Positions 24,615-41,088 of a DNA stretch of 64,000 bases are shown in pieces. The notes beneath the pieces are model-generated. The model saw nothing but the letters and a program-made list of their open reading frames with translations, did not search any database and had not been told where the DNA came from. Where the stretch lies: positions 33,309,332 through 33,373,331 of the forward strand of contig NC_053046.1 of assembly GCF_003473485.1 (NCBI RefSeq), given 5' to 3'. The translations under genes and the position numbers were made by a program. Within the stretch, counting starts at the first letter, position 1. Every line of letters begins with the position of its first letter. The stretch is from Medicago truncatula (lineage: Eukaryota > Streptophyta > Magnoliopsida > Fabales > Fabaceae).

Positions 24615-26057
24615 TATTAGAATTTGTCATGTAACATAAATAGAGTTTGTTAGAATAAGTTTTTTTAACGAGAAGAATAAGGTTTTTGATGGTTATTAGT
24701 TAACTTTTTAAAAAATATTAGATTGACTTGACGACAAATTACCAAAAATAAAAATTTAGAAATAAAAATTGATAATTAGAAAATGATAAATGAATTGAAT
24801 GAGAAGTTTCAATTGTATTTACTATTTTCATAATTTACATGTAATATTTTTTTTTTTCATAAGTTTCCTTCACCTAAAATGATCATATTCAGTTCATATG
24901 TTGACCCAATAAATGTGAGTATATATCGTTTGGTCAAGATTCAAATATCACTTCATCACATTGTGAAAATCTGAACCCTTGTGCTTGATCTAATCCTCAC
25001 TTGTATTGTTATGTTTTTTTTTTTAAGAAATCAAAATACTTGTATTTATATGTTGAAAATATTTATCAAGCAGTCTACTGTTAGAATTTTATCCCTAAAA
25101 GTGAATAAGATATAAACATAAATCAAAGGGTGCAAAAAAGATACAATAAAAATAAAATAAAAGGAAGTCACTATTACAATTTTGAACGGATTGATTTATT
25201 ATACTACGCTAAATCACATATTTTCTATTTAAACATTTTTTAGTCGATATTTTTTTTTGGAGAGGTTATAGTAAAGAGAGAAAGTTAAAAAGAGAGCGTT
25301 CTAGCATTCATTTATCTTTTCAAGTCATATTCCTAAACTCCCACTAACAATTGTGGAGTCGCGAGTGTGCATTATCTTAATAATTTTGGAGGAATATCAT
25401 GTAATTCTAACGGCCAACACAATTGTTCTTTTTATATTAATCGAGGAGCCTCAAACTCAAAGGAGAATGTTGATTGTGTACTAGTACAAATTTGTTTGTG
25501 ACCTGAACTCATCTATATAGAGACTTGACCTAGAAAATTCATCTTTGATAAATCCTTTAAAATCGATTTTAGATACACTTTGGTGACATGAAATTTGTTC
25601 TAGAAGAGAGAAAGATTTATTCAATATTATTATATTTAACGAGTCTTTCTCTCCTATAAAAAAATCTCGATCACAAGAGGAGATCTAAACCTATAAAAAA
25701 TAAAAACTATATCAAAGTAAACTTAGAATTAGAATTAACCCCAAACTTCTCCATTCTCTAAATTAATTTTGAGATTTTACAACCCCAAATCATTTGAAAT
25801 CCATAAAAGGTTAATTAATACAATTTGAAATGAAATGAAATTCAAGAACAATGAAATGAAATTCAAACATCAAGATATTGAAATACTGAGAACCCTAAAA
25901 CCTTTAATCAAGAACAAAATATTCCCCCAAAAGAAAAACTACACCCAACATCTTGAAAGACACTTTTGGAGATTGACATCACCAAATCCCACACCCAACA
26001 TTAAACCAAAAACAAAACAAAAAAGACTTATTTTGTAGCTACTACCACTCACATGCC
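24615..26057. other. Intergenic with diverged segment duplication
   Basis: Positions 25,120-25,740 parallel 13,800-14,256 plus 15,183-15,440. Shared landmarks are GAACGGATTG, GGAATATCATGTAATTCTAA, TCCTCAAACTCAAAGG (GCCTCAAACTCAAAGG here), TTTGGTGACATGAA and GGAGATCTAAAC. No coding frame in either copy. The remainder is A/T-rich with nothing recognised. Confidence 0.7.
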
Positions 26058-26546
26058 CTAAGACCTCTCATCCTTCTCCAATTGCACCATCTTCATATTA
26101 ATTTCCTTCATTTTCTCATCAACCACATATGTGAGATCATTCATATCTGAAGTGCTTAAATCCTCAGGAACATTCCCTGCCTCAAGATAGTGATGCAATT
26201 GAACACTCATCCACATCATCCTATTCTCCTTCATTTTTTTCTTCAACTTCTCATTCAACTTTTGGATCCTTTCCTTCAAGTAACTCTCATGGTCGAACAT
26301 CTTTCGGTCTCGATCGAAGTTCGGAGTCTGCATGAATCGAACCAGCACGCTATGGACTCCTTCAATGGATGGCCAAATTTGTGGTTCAAGATCATCAGGC
26401 TTGAAAACTATACCACATGCCTTAACTCCACATAGGGTTGTGATTTCATTGAGCTTCTTCATCAAACTTTGTACCCTTTTTTTGTACGTTGCCCTTCTTG
26501 CTGTGTGATTGGTTATGAATGCAAGCTTCACTTTCTTTCCTGCCAT
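26058..26546 (-). CDS. Type I (M-gamma, AGL80-like) MADS-box protein
   Basis: Single-exon gene of 162 aa. Residues 1-60 are a MADS DNA-binding and dimerisation domain of M-gamma type (MAGKKVKLAFI … RRATYKKRVQSLMKKL … LCGVKACGIVF). WPSIEGVHSVLVRF and the charged coiled-coil-like LKERIQKLNEKLKKKMKE segment follow, as in AGL80/PHERES relatives. Family members act in the nucleus, mostly in the central cell and endosperm; that role here is inferred. The C-terminus is short compared with AGL80. There is no K domain, as expected for type I. No internal break is visible and the ATG sits exactly at the MADS start. A purine-rich leader lies just upstream (26,547-26,600). Confidence 0.9.
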   Translation of the reverse strand: MAGKKVKLAFITNHTARRATYKKRVQSLMKKLNEITTLCGVKACGIVFKPDDLEPQIWPSIEGVHSVLVRFMQTPNFDRDRKMFDHESYLKERIQKLNEKLKKKMKENRMMWMSVQLHHYLEAGNVPEDLSTSDMNDLTYVVDEKMKEINMKMVQLEKDERS

Positions 26547-27942
26547 GGTGGTATTGAGAAAAAAAATATAGTAAATTGGGAGAGCAAGAAGGAAATTGTA
26601 GGAAGGTATTTGTTGTGATTTAATTTGCTTCTTGAGATATGTTCTTAATTTATAGAGCCATTGGGAGACATAATTTAATTTTTGTTAATATTATAATTAT
26701 ACCACCTCTGGCAAACACTCATGTATTCTAGAATTATGTTTGATATATGTTAATCATACAATTATTTAATGTTATATCACCTTTTCATATAAGTAAATAT
26801 TGAAATAAATTTAAATTTTGAATTAATTTTATCTATTTGTATCAAACAAAGCTCAGGTTCAGGGTACCAAATGATTTTCCAAATAAAAATTTGTCTTGAT
26901 ACACACACAGATATATGTGTGTAAAATGTAGAACTTAAATCCTTATATCGACCGTTCTTTCATAGCAATCAAATTTCAATCGTTAAATCAAAATTCAACT
27001 CGGATTCATTGATTGATATTTGAATCGACAAAAGAGAACGATGGTGACAAATGGGCGGGTAAAAAATGAGACGAGGGCGTTTGGTAAAATTTCAAAGTTT
27101 ATACTAAAATAGTAAACAACACTTAAAGCTCACATACAACTTCCAGACTGGTAATTGTGGACGAGAACTTGGCGAAATGGCTTTTTAATTAGCTGTCATC
27201 AGGCTAGTCTGCTTGAGCGATTCCTTACGCGTATGAAGTTGCCAACCTAACAATTATAAAAAGAAAAATATGTATATGAAATCGGATTTTCTATTCCAAT
27301 TATGAGTTTTTGCTAGATATGAGCAAACAATTCAATGGTTTTCCATATTGAGATTTTATTTTTATTTTTTTTGGTTATAATAAGAGATCTCTTTATTAAT
27401 TTATTTATGGTGAAAATAACTTTGTTTTGAACTAATTGGAAATTTTTCCTAATTGGAAATTGTAAGCGTGTTCATGTTTTTGTTTTGAAATAAGCGTGTT
27501 CTTCTCATTTCATTTTCCTATATATAAAGTTAATAAAAATATCATACTAGCTTGTACCAAAAAAAATAATATCATATTAGCATGTGGATCCATATCAAGC
27601 ACGAGCTATAATTTTGCATAATTTTTATTTTTATTATATATAAAAAGTTAAGTAAAATTATCAATTCTTGAGAAAAAAAAAGAAGCAAAACTATAAAAAG
27701 AAAATATTGGAAGCATAAATTATTTATTTTTACATATAACGGACAATGTTATATATAGCATGTACCTTAGCTCAGTCGGTTAAGTAGTGGTGAGCTTGTG
27801 GGGGAGACCTTAGTTCTATTTCCATGTAACAGTATAACACATTCTTGAAATAACTTTAAATTGTGACGAATGAAGCTTGTGGAGATACTTCACAAGTGTT
27901 AAATGCTAAAAAAAAAAACCATTTTACCATTTTCAATTTTGA

Positions 27943-27973
<31 letters not shown>

Positions 27974-28753
27974 CTAAAATTTATCAAAAATTCGAAGTTT
28001 GAGTTTTTCTAGAATAAAATTGTTCCAATAACTCAATTTTTGAGTTTACCAAAATACCAAAAATTCAAGCACCGAGAATAGTTTTTTACCAATTTTAAGG
28101 GGCTTATATTAGGATCATTTTTGTTGATCATATGTTAAATGTGTTCCTTAGTTCGTGCATTCGTGCCTTTACGTTTTGTTGATGATGTTTATGTATTCAT
28201 CCGTCTAACCACTGTTGATTATGTTTTAGCAACCAATAAAATTGGAGAACTGAATCATGAAATTAGATTGCATATACGATCGTCGAAACTCTTGAAAGAC
28301 ATTGCCTCATATGATATGCTAGCTATTCATAAAGTTCAAGGCTCAACAGTTTAATATAGGAGGTAACCCAAACAATTGATTGTACAACTATGAATAAATC
28401 TAAAACTTAGTACTTATACATTATAGAAGAACTCCAGTCCATCAATTGGAGTGTCAATGAAGTGAAATACAACAATAAATCATAATAGTTTACATGCTAC
28501 AAGTACATAATGATACAAATGAACAGAGGGGAATACATACACCCCAAAATACAATGATACAACGAGAATGAACTTCACATCAAAACCCTACAGGTGCTTC
28601 CCCTTTTTGGCGAGCACCCAAAGAACAAATAATTAAGAATTAATTCTCAATATGAATCGAATACTTCCTGAAGTACATGTGTTGACTGGAGGTCAACGCT
28701 ACAAACAATGAATGGCAAGGATAAGTTAGCAGGTCAAGCGGGTTCTGTCAAAC
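26547..28753. other. Intergenic; SINE-like fragment and bZIP 3' region
   Basis: No firm gene. A plus-strand frame at 28,139-28,354 (71 codons) has no recognisable domain. About 27,755-27,850 contains an A-box-like TTAGCTCAGTCGG and a degenerate B box, probably a SINE fragment. Positions about 28,400-28,753 are likely the 3' untranslated part of the minus-strand bZIP gene. Confidence 0.5.
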
Positions 28754-31999
<3,246 letters not shown>

Positions 32000-34631
32000 T
32001 TGTTATGAATGAATTTTGTGTTGTTTTTGTTCACACAATGCAATACGAATGCATTTCTATTTCGATCCTTTCTTTCTCTGCTTCAAAGTTCGTTCTTACA
32101 ATTATGAATGTTAGTGTAAAAAATTATACAATTCTAAATATTAAATAATAAACATAAAAATAAAAATAATATTAAATTTGTGAAAGATAACAAAACTAAA
32201 CACAAATAATTTTTTTTGGTGTGATCACACATTGAATCTGGACCTTATTTATATCATGTATTATCGATGTCAACTGAGATAAATTTATGAGGATAATTAA
32301 ACACAAATATAATTGGAGATGTGTAATTTTTATCTTTACAATAACTTTTTTGGAGGGTAATAAATTCTTTTAAAAGTATATTAGTGCTCTTTTTGCATTT
32401 TCATTTTTTTTATCCTCATCGTAAAACAATATTATTCACAAAAAAATGAAATACAAAGAAAAGTTCATAATTTTTCTCATATTTATAGATAGCATCTCTA
32501 ATCTAATCAATCGTTCATTTACTTTATCTTTTTCATTTTTAAATATTGACTTTTGATATTTCTAGTAACCCAATTTGTCATATAATATAATCTAGAAAAT
32601 AAACTTAATTTTTAATCTGAGTTGTGTAGACTAAATGGGATCAACTATCCTTTTAATATATTTTGTAAGAAAAAAATGATTGTCAAGATATTGATCGAGA
32701 AACTTGTATGACATGCAAGATAAAAAAAAATTCGCGACTAATTTTTTTTCATATGCATGAATCACAAATCAAACTTTTAATCACTTTTTAAGGATCTCAA
32801 ATTTCATACTCTTGAGTTAACGCACTCTTGATAAAAAAAGAAGTCAAGTGAATCAATCTAATATACCTAAATTGACTAAGTGTGCCTGTTTGTTTGAGCG
32901 GTGACCCACCGCTGCCACACGCTTTCATCCATTTTCACCGTGATAATGAAAAGCTACTAGTTGCAGCTTCTTATCAAACGTGATTGTTGGCCGTGATATT
33001 GTTAATTTCCAAATACATGCTAATTATTACATATAATCGATTCCACGGTGGTACATACATATAATAACGTGAGTCCTTTTTGCTCTAAAGTTACTATAAA
33101 GTGAAATTTGATTCGTTTAGTATATAGGAGTATATATTTATGCACATCATTTTCAATCGCCATGTAGCACCACATGCACAATCATGTGATTTGGTTGAAA
33201 AAGTCTAGCGATATGTCATGATCCATTGCACGTATTGGACTTTTGACCACAGGAAAAGGTTTTTCTGTCTTATTTTAAGTGTCTAGATCCAGAAGTTAAA
33301 GCAAGAACAAATCAATATAGGCGAAAGAAAAACAACTATGAATATTCACTATCTAAATAATTTTATATATGGTAAATGCTAATAGATGCTCAAATATAAA
33401 GAACCAAAGGTAAATATTTTGCTTGAAACTCGTGGTTAAAATATAAATTATTAAACTTTAAAAATTTAAATACACCATTTAAGATAAATGTTGTATTGTG
33501 TGTCTTAAAATTTAATGTTGAGAAGCTTGAAAACTGATGTGGTTCTCCCCAAAGCGCGAGGCACCATCCAATTTGAGAGGCACCTGTATAAAAGTAGAGC
33601 AGGACATGATGTGTCTAGAGTAGGGCATGAGGCGTCTGGAGCATAGCGTGAGGCGCCTGGTTGGAAGGAGCGCGAGTCATTGTTCTGCACAATGTTGAAG
33701 AGAGAATGTGAGAGGATTGTGTGAGATTTAGAGAATCTTAAGATAGCAAACATGATAACTTTTAGGAAACTTAAAGGGCAAAGGGTTAAGGGTCCTTGAA
33801 TGAGATTTTTGGATAGAGAAACACATTATAAACAATTTGAGTAGTGAGATCTCATTAGTAGAAGAATTTAAATTTTCTCTTAACTTATCTTGCGATCTTC
33901 ACGTTGGTTGAGAAAGACTTAAAAAAAGATAGAAATTAGGGTTTGCTGTTGAAGAGCTCTTGAAGTTAATTTTCTTATAACTTCTTTGTATCTTTTGTAA
34001 AGACTCATTCATAATGGATTGTGAGTTGTTCTCTTCCGTAGACATAAGTCAATTTCAATCTAAGTAGGTAGACAATCTTAGTGTGTTTCCTCCTCTATTC
34101 TTTCATCTTTGTTCTTTGGTTATGATTGGGGTTTTACTATACACACAAATTGATAGACTTGTTCTTGGTTAAACAGTGTTGCTTGAATTATTTGGTTGTT
34201 GATTGTTGTTGTTATTTTCTTTATATCTTTGTTCTTTTTGCTTTTGACAAAGAGTTTAAATTTATAGTAATAAAGTTTCTATTTTTATTCTTTAACATGT
34301 GTTATTAAGAATAAGACACTTATTAGTGAGACTCATTTTATATTGTATTAAAAACAATGTACAATTAAGATTTTAGAAACTTACTATTAAAATTTCCTAT
34401 AAACATTTCCATGCGAATAAGTTTATGGTAAATATTTATCTTTGGTTCTTTATGGAAAACATTTCCTTGCAAAATATTTATCTTTGGTTCTTTAAATTTT
34501 TAAAGTTTCATAATTGATATTTATAGGAATAGAGTTATCATACCCTTCATTTATTAGTGGATTAAATACACCTTTATTATCTCTTTTTAGATAAAATGTT
34601 GTGAAAATCAAATCGGATTTAATAGAAGAGA

Positions 34632-34800
34632 AATGCTAACAACACTCTCTCTAGCATTCATTCTTTTATTGGGTGAAATTAATATATGTCTCATCACTTT
34701 ATGTGGGTTCCATTTTCAAAGTGTGGAACATACATTGATTTCACCCAATAAAAAAGTGAGTGCTAGAGAGAATGCTCAAAAGAGAGTGTTGCTAGCATTC
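34632..34800. mobile_element. Palindromic MITE, about 170 bp
   Basis: The arms ATGCTAACAACACTCTCTCT and its imperfect complement (AGAGAGTGTTGCTAGCAT) continue inward through ATTGGGTGAAAT/ATTTCACCCAAT. No coding capacity. Confidence 0.7.
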
Positions 34801-36533
34801 ATCTTCAATAGAATAGAGAAGCGGTGCTTAGTTTAGTCGTTGGTTAGTTGGTGACAGTTTAAAATCCTATAGAATTAGATAAAATCAGGTTGAAACATTA
34901 AAAAAAAAGTAAATTACACTCCCGTTTTCTCAAAGATGCTTGAATTACACTCTCATTCTCTCTTATGTTAAAATGTACACTTTACTCATCTCTTTCTCAA
35001 AGATGCTTGAATTACTCCTCTCTTATTTGAAAAAACCGAACCAAATCAAATTGTTTCAACGAATTGAAAAACTGAACCGAATTGTTTGAGCTTTGCGAAG
35101 AACCGCATTGAATCAAAGTTATAGTTCGATTAACCATTTTGTTGTTTACGAATCGAACCAAATTAAACCTAAAATGATATTTTGAACCACAATCTATTTT
35201 CTTATCCTCTTACAAACCAAATTGTATATTTGTTCTTTTTCATAAATTGGAATTGTGAGACAAGTGTTAAGAATTTTTATCCTCTCAAAAATATATTAAG
35301 ACTTTTTATTTATTAAATTTAAACTATGACCTAATGTATTAAGCCTTTTTAAGAATTAAATCACACTAGTTATTAATTTATTGTGGTTTTATTAGTTGTA
35401 TTTTAGGAACATCAACAAAAACATCAACAAATTCCAATGATAATGCATGATGAAATGGAAAATAAAAATCCATTATTAAAATATGAAGTTTGTACTTTGC
35501 TAATGATTCAGTTCTGTTCAAAACGGTTTGATTATGGTTCAATAACCGTTATTAAATTACTTGTTCGGTTTGCAAACCACTTACTTGGTTCGGTTAATTT
35601 CAATTTGATTTAGTTCAACCACAAAATGAAGCTTTTGATTATAGAAATGATTACTACACTTAAATTTATCGTTCAACTTACGCTCTCATAAATGTATTCA
35701 AACATAAATCATTTTATCTTCAAATCACTTTTAACCACAATAAATTTTACATAATGGATTCATTCAAAGTTAATTTTTGTCATTAAACAATCAGAAAACC
35801 CTTATATTGATTAAATTTCATACAAATTTCACCAAATCATGTGGATCTCATAAATTTGGTGGGAGTTATAAGAATTTTAACCAATAAAAGATAGTATTTT
35901 GAAAAATATATGTTTTTTAGCAATAAAAAAAAAAGTATATTAAAGAATGAGTTTTTTATGACACTTCATTTGTAAAAGGGTACTGAATAGTGCTAAAAAC
36001 CCCACTCTTTAACACACTTTGATGTGTTATAGTGTGTTGCTAATGATTGTCGTTATCATTTTGGTGTGACCAATTGGGATGACATATATAAATTTAGTAG
36101 AAGAGTAGTACCAAATGAAGTGGTCAATATAAAATTAGCGTGATATGTTAATTTTAACCAATAAAATAAAATGAGTGTTAAAGAGTGTGTTGTTATCTTT
36201 ATTCAAAAATAGTTATTAATTAGGCTTGTGAGATCAAAAATCAAAATTGAATTCTTTCTAATTTATCATCTTCAAAATTTAACATTTGTTTTCTTTGCAA
36301 TTTTTAAAGAACAACTATTTTTTCTTTTCTTAAATCATTATATCTTCTACACTTAATTGTTAAGATTAATCTCTCAAAGTGAGTGTGATTAAAGTATTGT
36401 TATCTCTCAACATATTTTTCTCCATACGCACAACTTGTAGCACACCATATTCGTAACAATTTTCCTTAATACTCATATTACCGAGAGGCAAAATGAAGGG
36501 TATATTAAGCAAACAATTTGTGATTTAAAAATA

Positions 36534-36919
36534 GGCTTAAATATGTTTTTCGTCCCTGTAAATATAGGTCATTTGAATTTTCGTCCCTGAAGTTACTAAT
36601 CCTTCCAATCCGCCCCTGCAAATATTAATCATTTGACTTTTGATCCTAATTAGATTTTTTTGCTAAGGTGGGCTGTCATTAGCGACGTGGTGCCCATGTG
36701 GCAAGCGATCATTGGGCGAGGTGGTTTGCTTAAATAGGTTTTTCATCCCTGCAAATATAGTTCATTTGAATTTTCGTCCCTGAAGTTACTAATCAGATGT
36801 AATTAGGACCAAAAGTCAAATGATTAATATTTGCAGGGGCAGATTGGAAGGATTAGTAACTTCAGGGACGAAAATTCAAATGACCTATATTTGCAGGGAC
36901 GAAAGACATATTTAAGCCT
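36534..36919. mobile_element. Foldback element with arms of about 120 bp
   Basis: The left arm (36,534-36,655) starts AGGCTTAAATATGTTTTTCG. The right arm (about 36,793-36,919) is its near-exact complement. A partial third copy of the left arm (36,727-36,796) sits in the middle. RNA from either strand would form a very long hairpin. No frame is present. Confidence 0.85.
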
Positions 36920-37290
36920 TAAAAATAAGTGTGTTTGACTCTGTATCTTGACACCATATAAGTAAGTGTGGACGTCAGACTCGAGAAGAGAGAAAAAAAT
37001 CCGATGTGAGAGAAAAATAATATAAAATTCAAAACCAATATAATTATATTGTGCTGATGTTGGATTTTATTTTGTAAAAATACTTTATTTTTTCTCTAAC
37101 GTGAATTTGCAAAACAAGATCGCAAGGAGATAACATATTAATCAATAATCTTTCAAGTAATAAGCTAAGAACAAATTGAATTAAGCAACATCCAATAAAG
37201 TGAAGCACAAATTATTATTATTATGAAAGACTATCTCATGTCACATGAGAAACTCTATAGGATATATAAATAAATTACTACTACTATTGT

Positions 37291-39552
37291 TTAAAAAGGG
37301 AGGTTATTGTGATGAGGAGAGAAAGGAGAAAATGTGTTGGACATGACAAAAGAGTGTTCATTGTTACTACCAATAGCATGAGGGCTTCTTGGTGTTATAG
37401 GGCTTCTTGATGTTGAATTTGCCACTCCACTTTGACCATATGATCTTCTACTTCTCCTTGGTCCTTTCTCTGCACACATAAGTTCAGCTTGCTTCATTGT
37501 AGCTGAGTACCTCCAATTGCAACATCCTATCTTTCCTGCTCTTTCTATGTACCTGTGTGTTGCATGCCAAATTAATTAACAAAAAGAAAAAAAAAACTTA
37601 TGCTAAGATAAATTTTGTCACGAATCTAGTTAAAGGAGCTAGGATTGTTGAGTTAATAATAAAATCAAAGTTAAAGGCTTGTTGAAAGGAAGTTGTGTGT
37701 GGGATGTATGTTAGTAGAGTCTAAAAAGTATACGATCTATAAGGTGTTTGAACACGCATTTTCACCAAAAATCTTGAAATATTCAGTTCATTGACTAGTG
37801 TTTTTGAGTGGACTTTTGATTGGTTCAAATTAAATATCACATCGTTAAAACTATATGAGCATCGTGTTATGAAATATCAATGTATGTCTGAGTCTAAATC
37901 TCTCATACACCTCAATAATAATACTAATTTCTGCGTCAGAGTGTTTACAAATCAAATGTTGACGGATCCTTTAATACCTTAGCCTCAAGGGATGCTATTG
38001 TTTTGATACACCAAAATGTCACACTTTGTTTGATGTAGACATTTGATTAATTTGGTGTGTAATGTGTACTAAAGAAATGATATTTGTACAACTACTTTAA
38101 GACAATTTTTTATTTCATACTTACATTATGTTTTTATTCTCTCTCTTCCATTGTTTTTGACTAATAAAAAGAAAGGAAAAAGAAGTTATCATAATAGTTG
38201 TCAGAAAAAGTTGTTCAAATATCACTACCCTATGTACTTAGAATTATTGTTTTCGGAATGATTACAAATTATATTAAGGGGACGGCAAACAAAGGCCTAA
38301 ATGCCGTCTCAGAGCGTGTAAACTATCTTAATTGGCTTATAGCTACCAAACAAAATAGTATTCTACTCGAAATATTAACATCCAATATAAATAATGGATA
38401 TATATTGATTAGATATTATACCTTTGGCTGAATTTCAATCCAAGGCATTCTATACACTTTCTTCCTTCTACCATTTCTCCCATTCCTATTTTCACACATC
38501 TGCTACAATAAACTCTGCCGCATACCTGCACACCCCACTATCAATATTACAATATATAATTGCTAAAAATATTATTAAAACGTGCAACTATAACAAAATA
38601 TAATCTAAATCATGTTTGTCACTAAATATCTCTATTGCAATGAATTTATTGAGGAAGAATTAAACCACTTATCACACAAGTACTTTAACAATATTACAAG
38701 AGTGCGTCACCTTCTTCCCAACATTCTTTTTATAATCGGTTAAAATTCACATAGATTTCGTCAATTTGAGAACGAGTCGCATGACATGGAAGATGATCGT
38801 ATAAATTAGAGAAACTCATATATATAATATATAATAAAAGCTACAATTTATAGCTTCTATTAAATCACGGTCCATCAAAGTATGAAAGGGAAACCAAACA
38901 TATAGATAATTATTTCAACCAATTTAACAAAAAGAGAATTGGAAAGAGAGCATGAGATAGGTTGTTGACGTACCAAACATCTAGTGCGGAAGATATAAAC
39001 ATAGGTACTACAAATGGTACAAATCTTAGAGTGAGGAATCCCAGGTCTCCGTCGTCCACCACTACCACCACCACCACCTCTTCCAGATGCCGTACTCACA
39101 TCATCATAGCTCAAACTATACGCTGAATGATCATCTCCACCGGTCCTTGACCGAGGACTTTTTGTACTCCCATTTGCATGGCTAAATTGAGGAGGGTCAT
39201 GAACATGTACATGTACATGCACATGCTCACGATTCTCCTCGATTCGGTGGCCAAATTGACCCCACGGCGAGTTGCCTTGGCCAATGTCATGATGATGATG
39301 GTTGTGTTGATTGGAAGCTTGCAAGCCTTTGCTAAAATCAAGACTAGGTATTTTAGCTAGAGAGGATGAAGGTGACAAATTTGTCCTTATTGGAACATTA
39401 TTAGAAACTTCGGAAACAGGTTGATTAGTGGTTGCTTGTTTTCTATTTTCTGATGTGTTCACATCAGCAAGGTCTTGAAAAGTGAGGTTAACAGATTCAT
39501 CTGGGATTCCTAGGTACAAAGTTTCAAGAGCAAGCATTGGCTTCTCATCCAT
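37291..39552 (-). CDS. Protein with XLG-type cysteine-rich domain, no G-alpha domain
   Basis: Three exons, right to left: 39,552-38,974, 38,525-38,422 and 37,552-37,291. They total 945 nt and encode 314 aa, with GT/AG junctions and matching phases. The N-terminus begins MDEKPMLALETLYLGIPDES. A low-complexity middle follows (HHHHD, an HVHVHVHVH run near residue 110, a Gly-rich GRGGGGGSGG stretch). Residues about 178-228 hold four CxxC-type pairs: CTIC, CLVC, YCSRC, and CIEC after MGEMVEGRK. The CLVC…YC..C…MG.M.EGRKC..C order matches the cysteine-rich region upstream of the G-alpha domain in plant extra-large G proteins. Here the protein ends soon after with a basic KGPRRSRR and a Ser/Pro tail. 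A zinc-binding cross-brace is likely. Biochemical role unknown. Confidence 0.82.
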
Positions 39553-41088
39553 TAGAATTCTAAGTTTAAGGACATGTACATTTGATTAGGCTATAGCTAT
39601 GAGTTATAATATAGGATTGTAGGATTATGTTCTGGCTGTAGATAAGACTACAATTATAACTATATTATATATGATGTTTTTAAGGTAAAGGGTGACAGAA
39701 AAGGATGTTTTAGGCGTGTTAATTTTGTCACATTGGAAACAAAGACGATCATATATGGCCAAACATTGCAAGGCCGGTCGAAAATTAAAATGTTTAGCCA
39801 AGAGTACATTAGATTCAATTCAAAGATACTTGTTGGCTGTTGCCTTTGTAAGAGACATTAAGTCAATTGTTTGAAAAAGTATACTATATAAAAAAATTTG
39901 GAGCTGAGGTACTAAGTTCATTTTTCTAGTCCCAAGCTACTTTTTTTCCTTTTTTTTTTTAAGTGCTAATATAGATATTACATATTTCCTATGAACGATA
40001 TCCTCATATCGGCAACAAAATTATGCTTATTGTATGATCTGAGTTGAATCCTTATCAATTTGACCATCTAATCTAATATTATGTAATTTGGCTTCCTCTT
40101 TTTCATTACCTCAAAGATACTTTGTCTTACATTCTTGGCATTGTTTTAACCGCCTAATATGAGATTCCATGTATGTTTCATTACATGGTACATATGTAAA
40201 GCTGAAATACAAGGGATATTCTGGCATATTGCATAAAACTGGGGTGTAACCTCAATCATGATATAAAAAGATCAAATTAAATTATATACAGCTTGTATAT
40301 TCACTTAAACTAATGGTTAATAGGGTTGCTATTAAGAAATTTTATCATTCAAACATCAAAAAAAGTATATTTTCTGCCGATCAAACAAAAAAATCAATGG
40401 ATAATATTTCCAAGAGTTGTGTTATATTAAGTATTAACAACATCAAAATACAAAAATCATATGTAACACCATATATGTTTATCTCTATCTTCTACTTTTT
40501 ATCTTCTACAACTTACACTCATGTAAAAGTTACACACACAAACCTAATGACACTATACTTAAAAAAAGGCAAATGACTCCATATTTGACATCAAAATTTT
40601 GACTTTAAAATATCATAACTCAATTTCCTAGACTAATCATGTTATAATCTCTATAGCATCAACACTTGTGATCGAATATGTGTCCGGTATCCATGTTGTT
40701 TGTCTCAGTGATTCATAGTTGATAAGAAGACACCTGATGAAAAACTTTCTTGTGTTTATATTTGATTCATAGAAAGAATAAATTTTCAGACTCATTTTCA
40801 TGGACAGGAGAAATCTAAAATAAAATACTTGAAAGATAAACTAGAACAAAAACCACTTTAACTATCTGAGAAAAGAACCATCTTTACCATTCCTTTTGAA
40901 AAGGAAAGTAAACTAACTAAACTGTGCAATTAAGGAGAAGTATAAAATTGGAATGCCACTACCTAATCTCTTCAATTCTGCCTCCAAAATGAAAAATGAA
41001 GTAAAAATGAATGTAATCTGAACTTCAGTTGAGAATTAAGTCTAAAACTATGTTCATAATATATTCCTCTGCAATTGTTTTAATATGA
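39553..41088. other. Intergenic, no gene seen
   Basis: Promoter side of the cysteine-rich gene and 3' side of the VAL gene. Positions about 41,020-41,088 are probably VAL 3' untranslated sequence. Short frames here have no domain or coding signal. Confidence 0.55.

Larger units (their letters stand above)
32000..37290. other. Intergenic, 5.3 kb, repeats only
   Basis: The bZIP promoter and 5' leader must lie at the left end. A decayed SINE lies at about 32,215-32,300. AAAGAACCAAAGGTAAATAT at 33,399 and its complement near 34,470 form a distant inverted repeat round an LTR-like stretch (33,530-34,000, GAGGCGYCTGG motifs). A MITE lies at 34,632-34,800, a MITE fragment at 34,910-35,030, and a foldback element at 36,534-36,919. 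No coding frame is convincing. Confidence 0.6.

Noticed and set aside
28139-28354. Plus-strand 71-codon frame
   Set aside because: No domain, no start context and no neighbouring exon. Compatible with chance in spacer DNA.
33505-33753. Minus-strand frame of 82 codons
   Set aside because: It contains a short degenerate repeat (GAGGCGYCTGG motifs) in LTR-like DNA and no recognisable domain.
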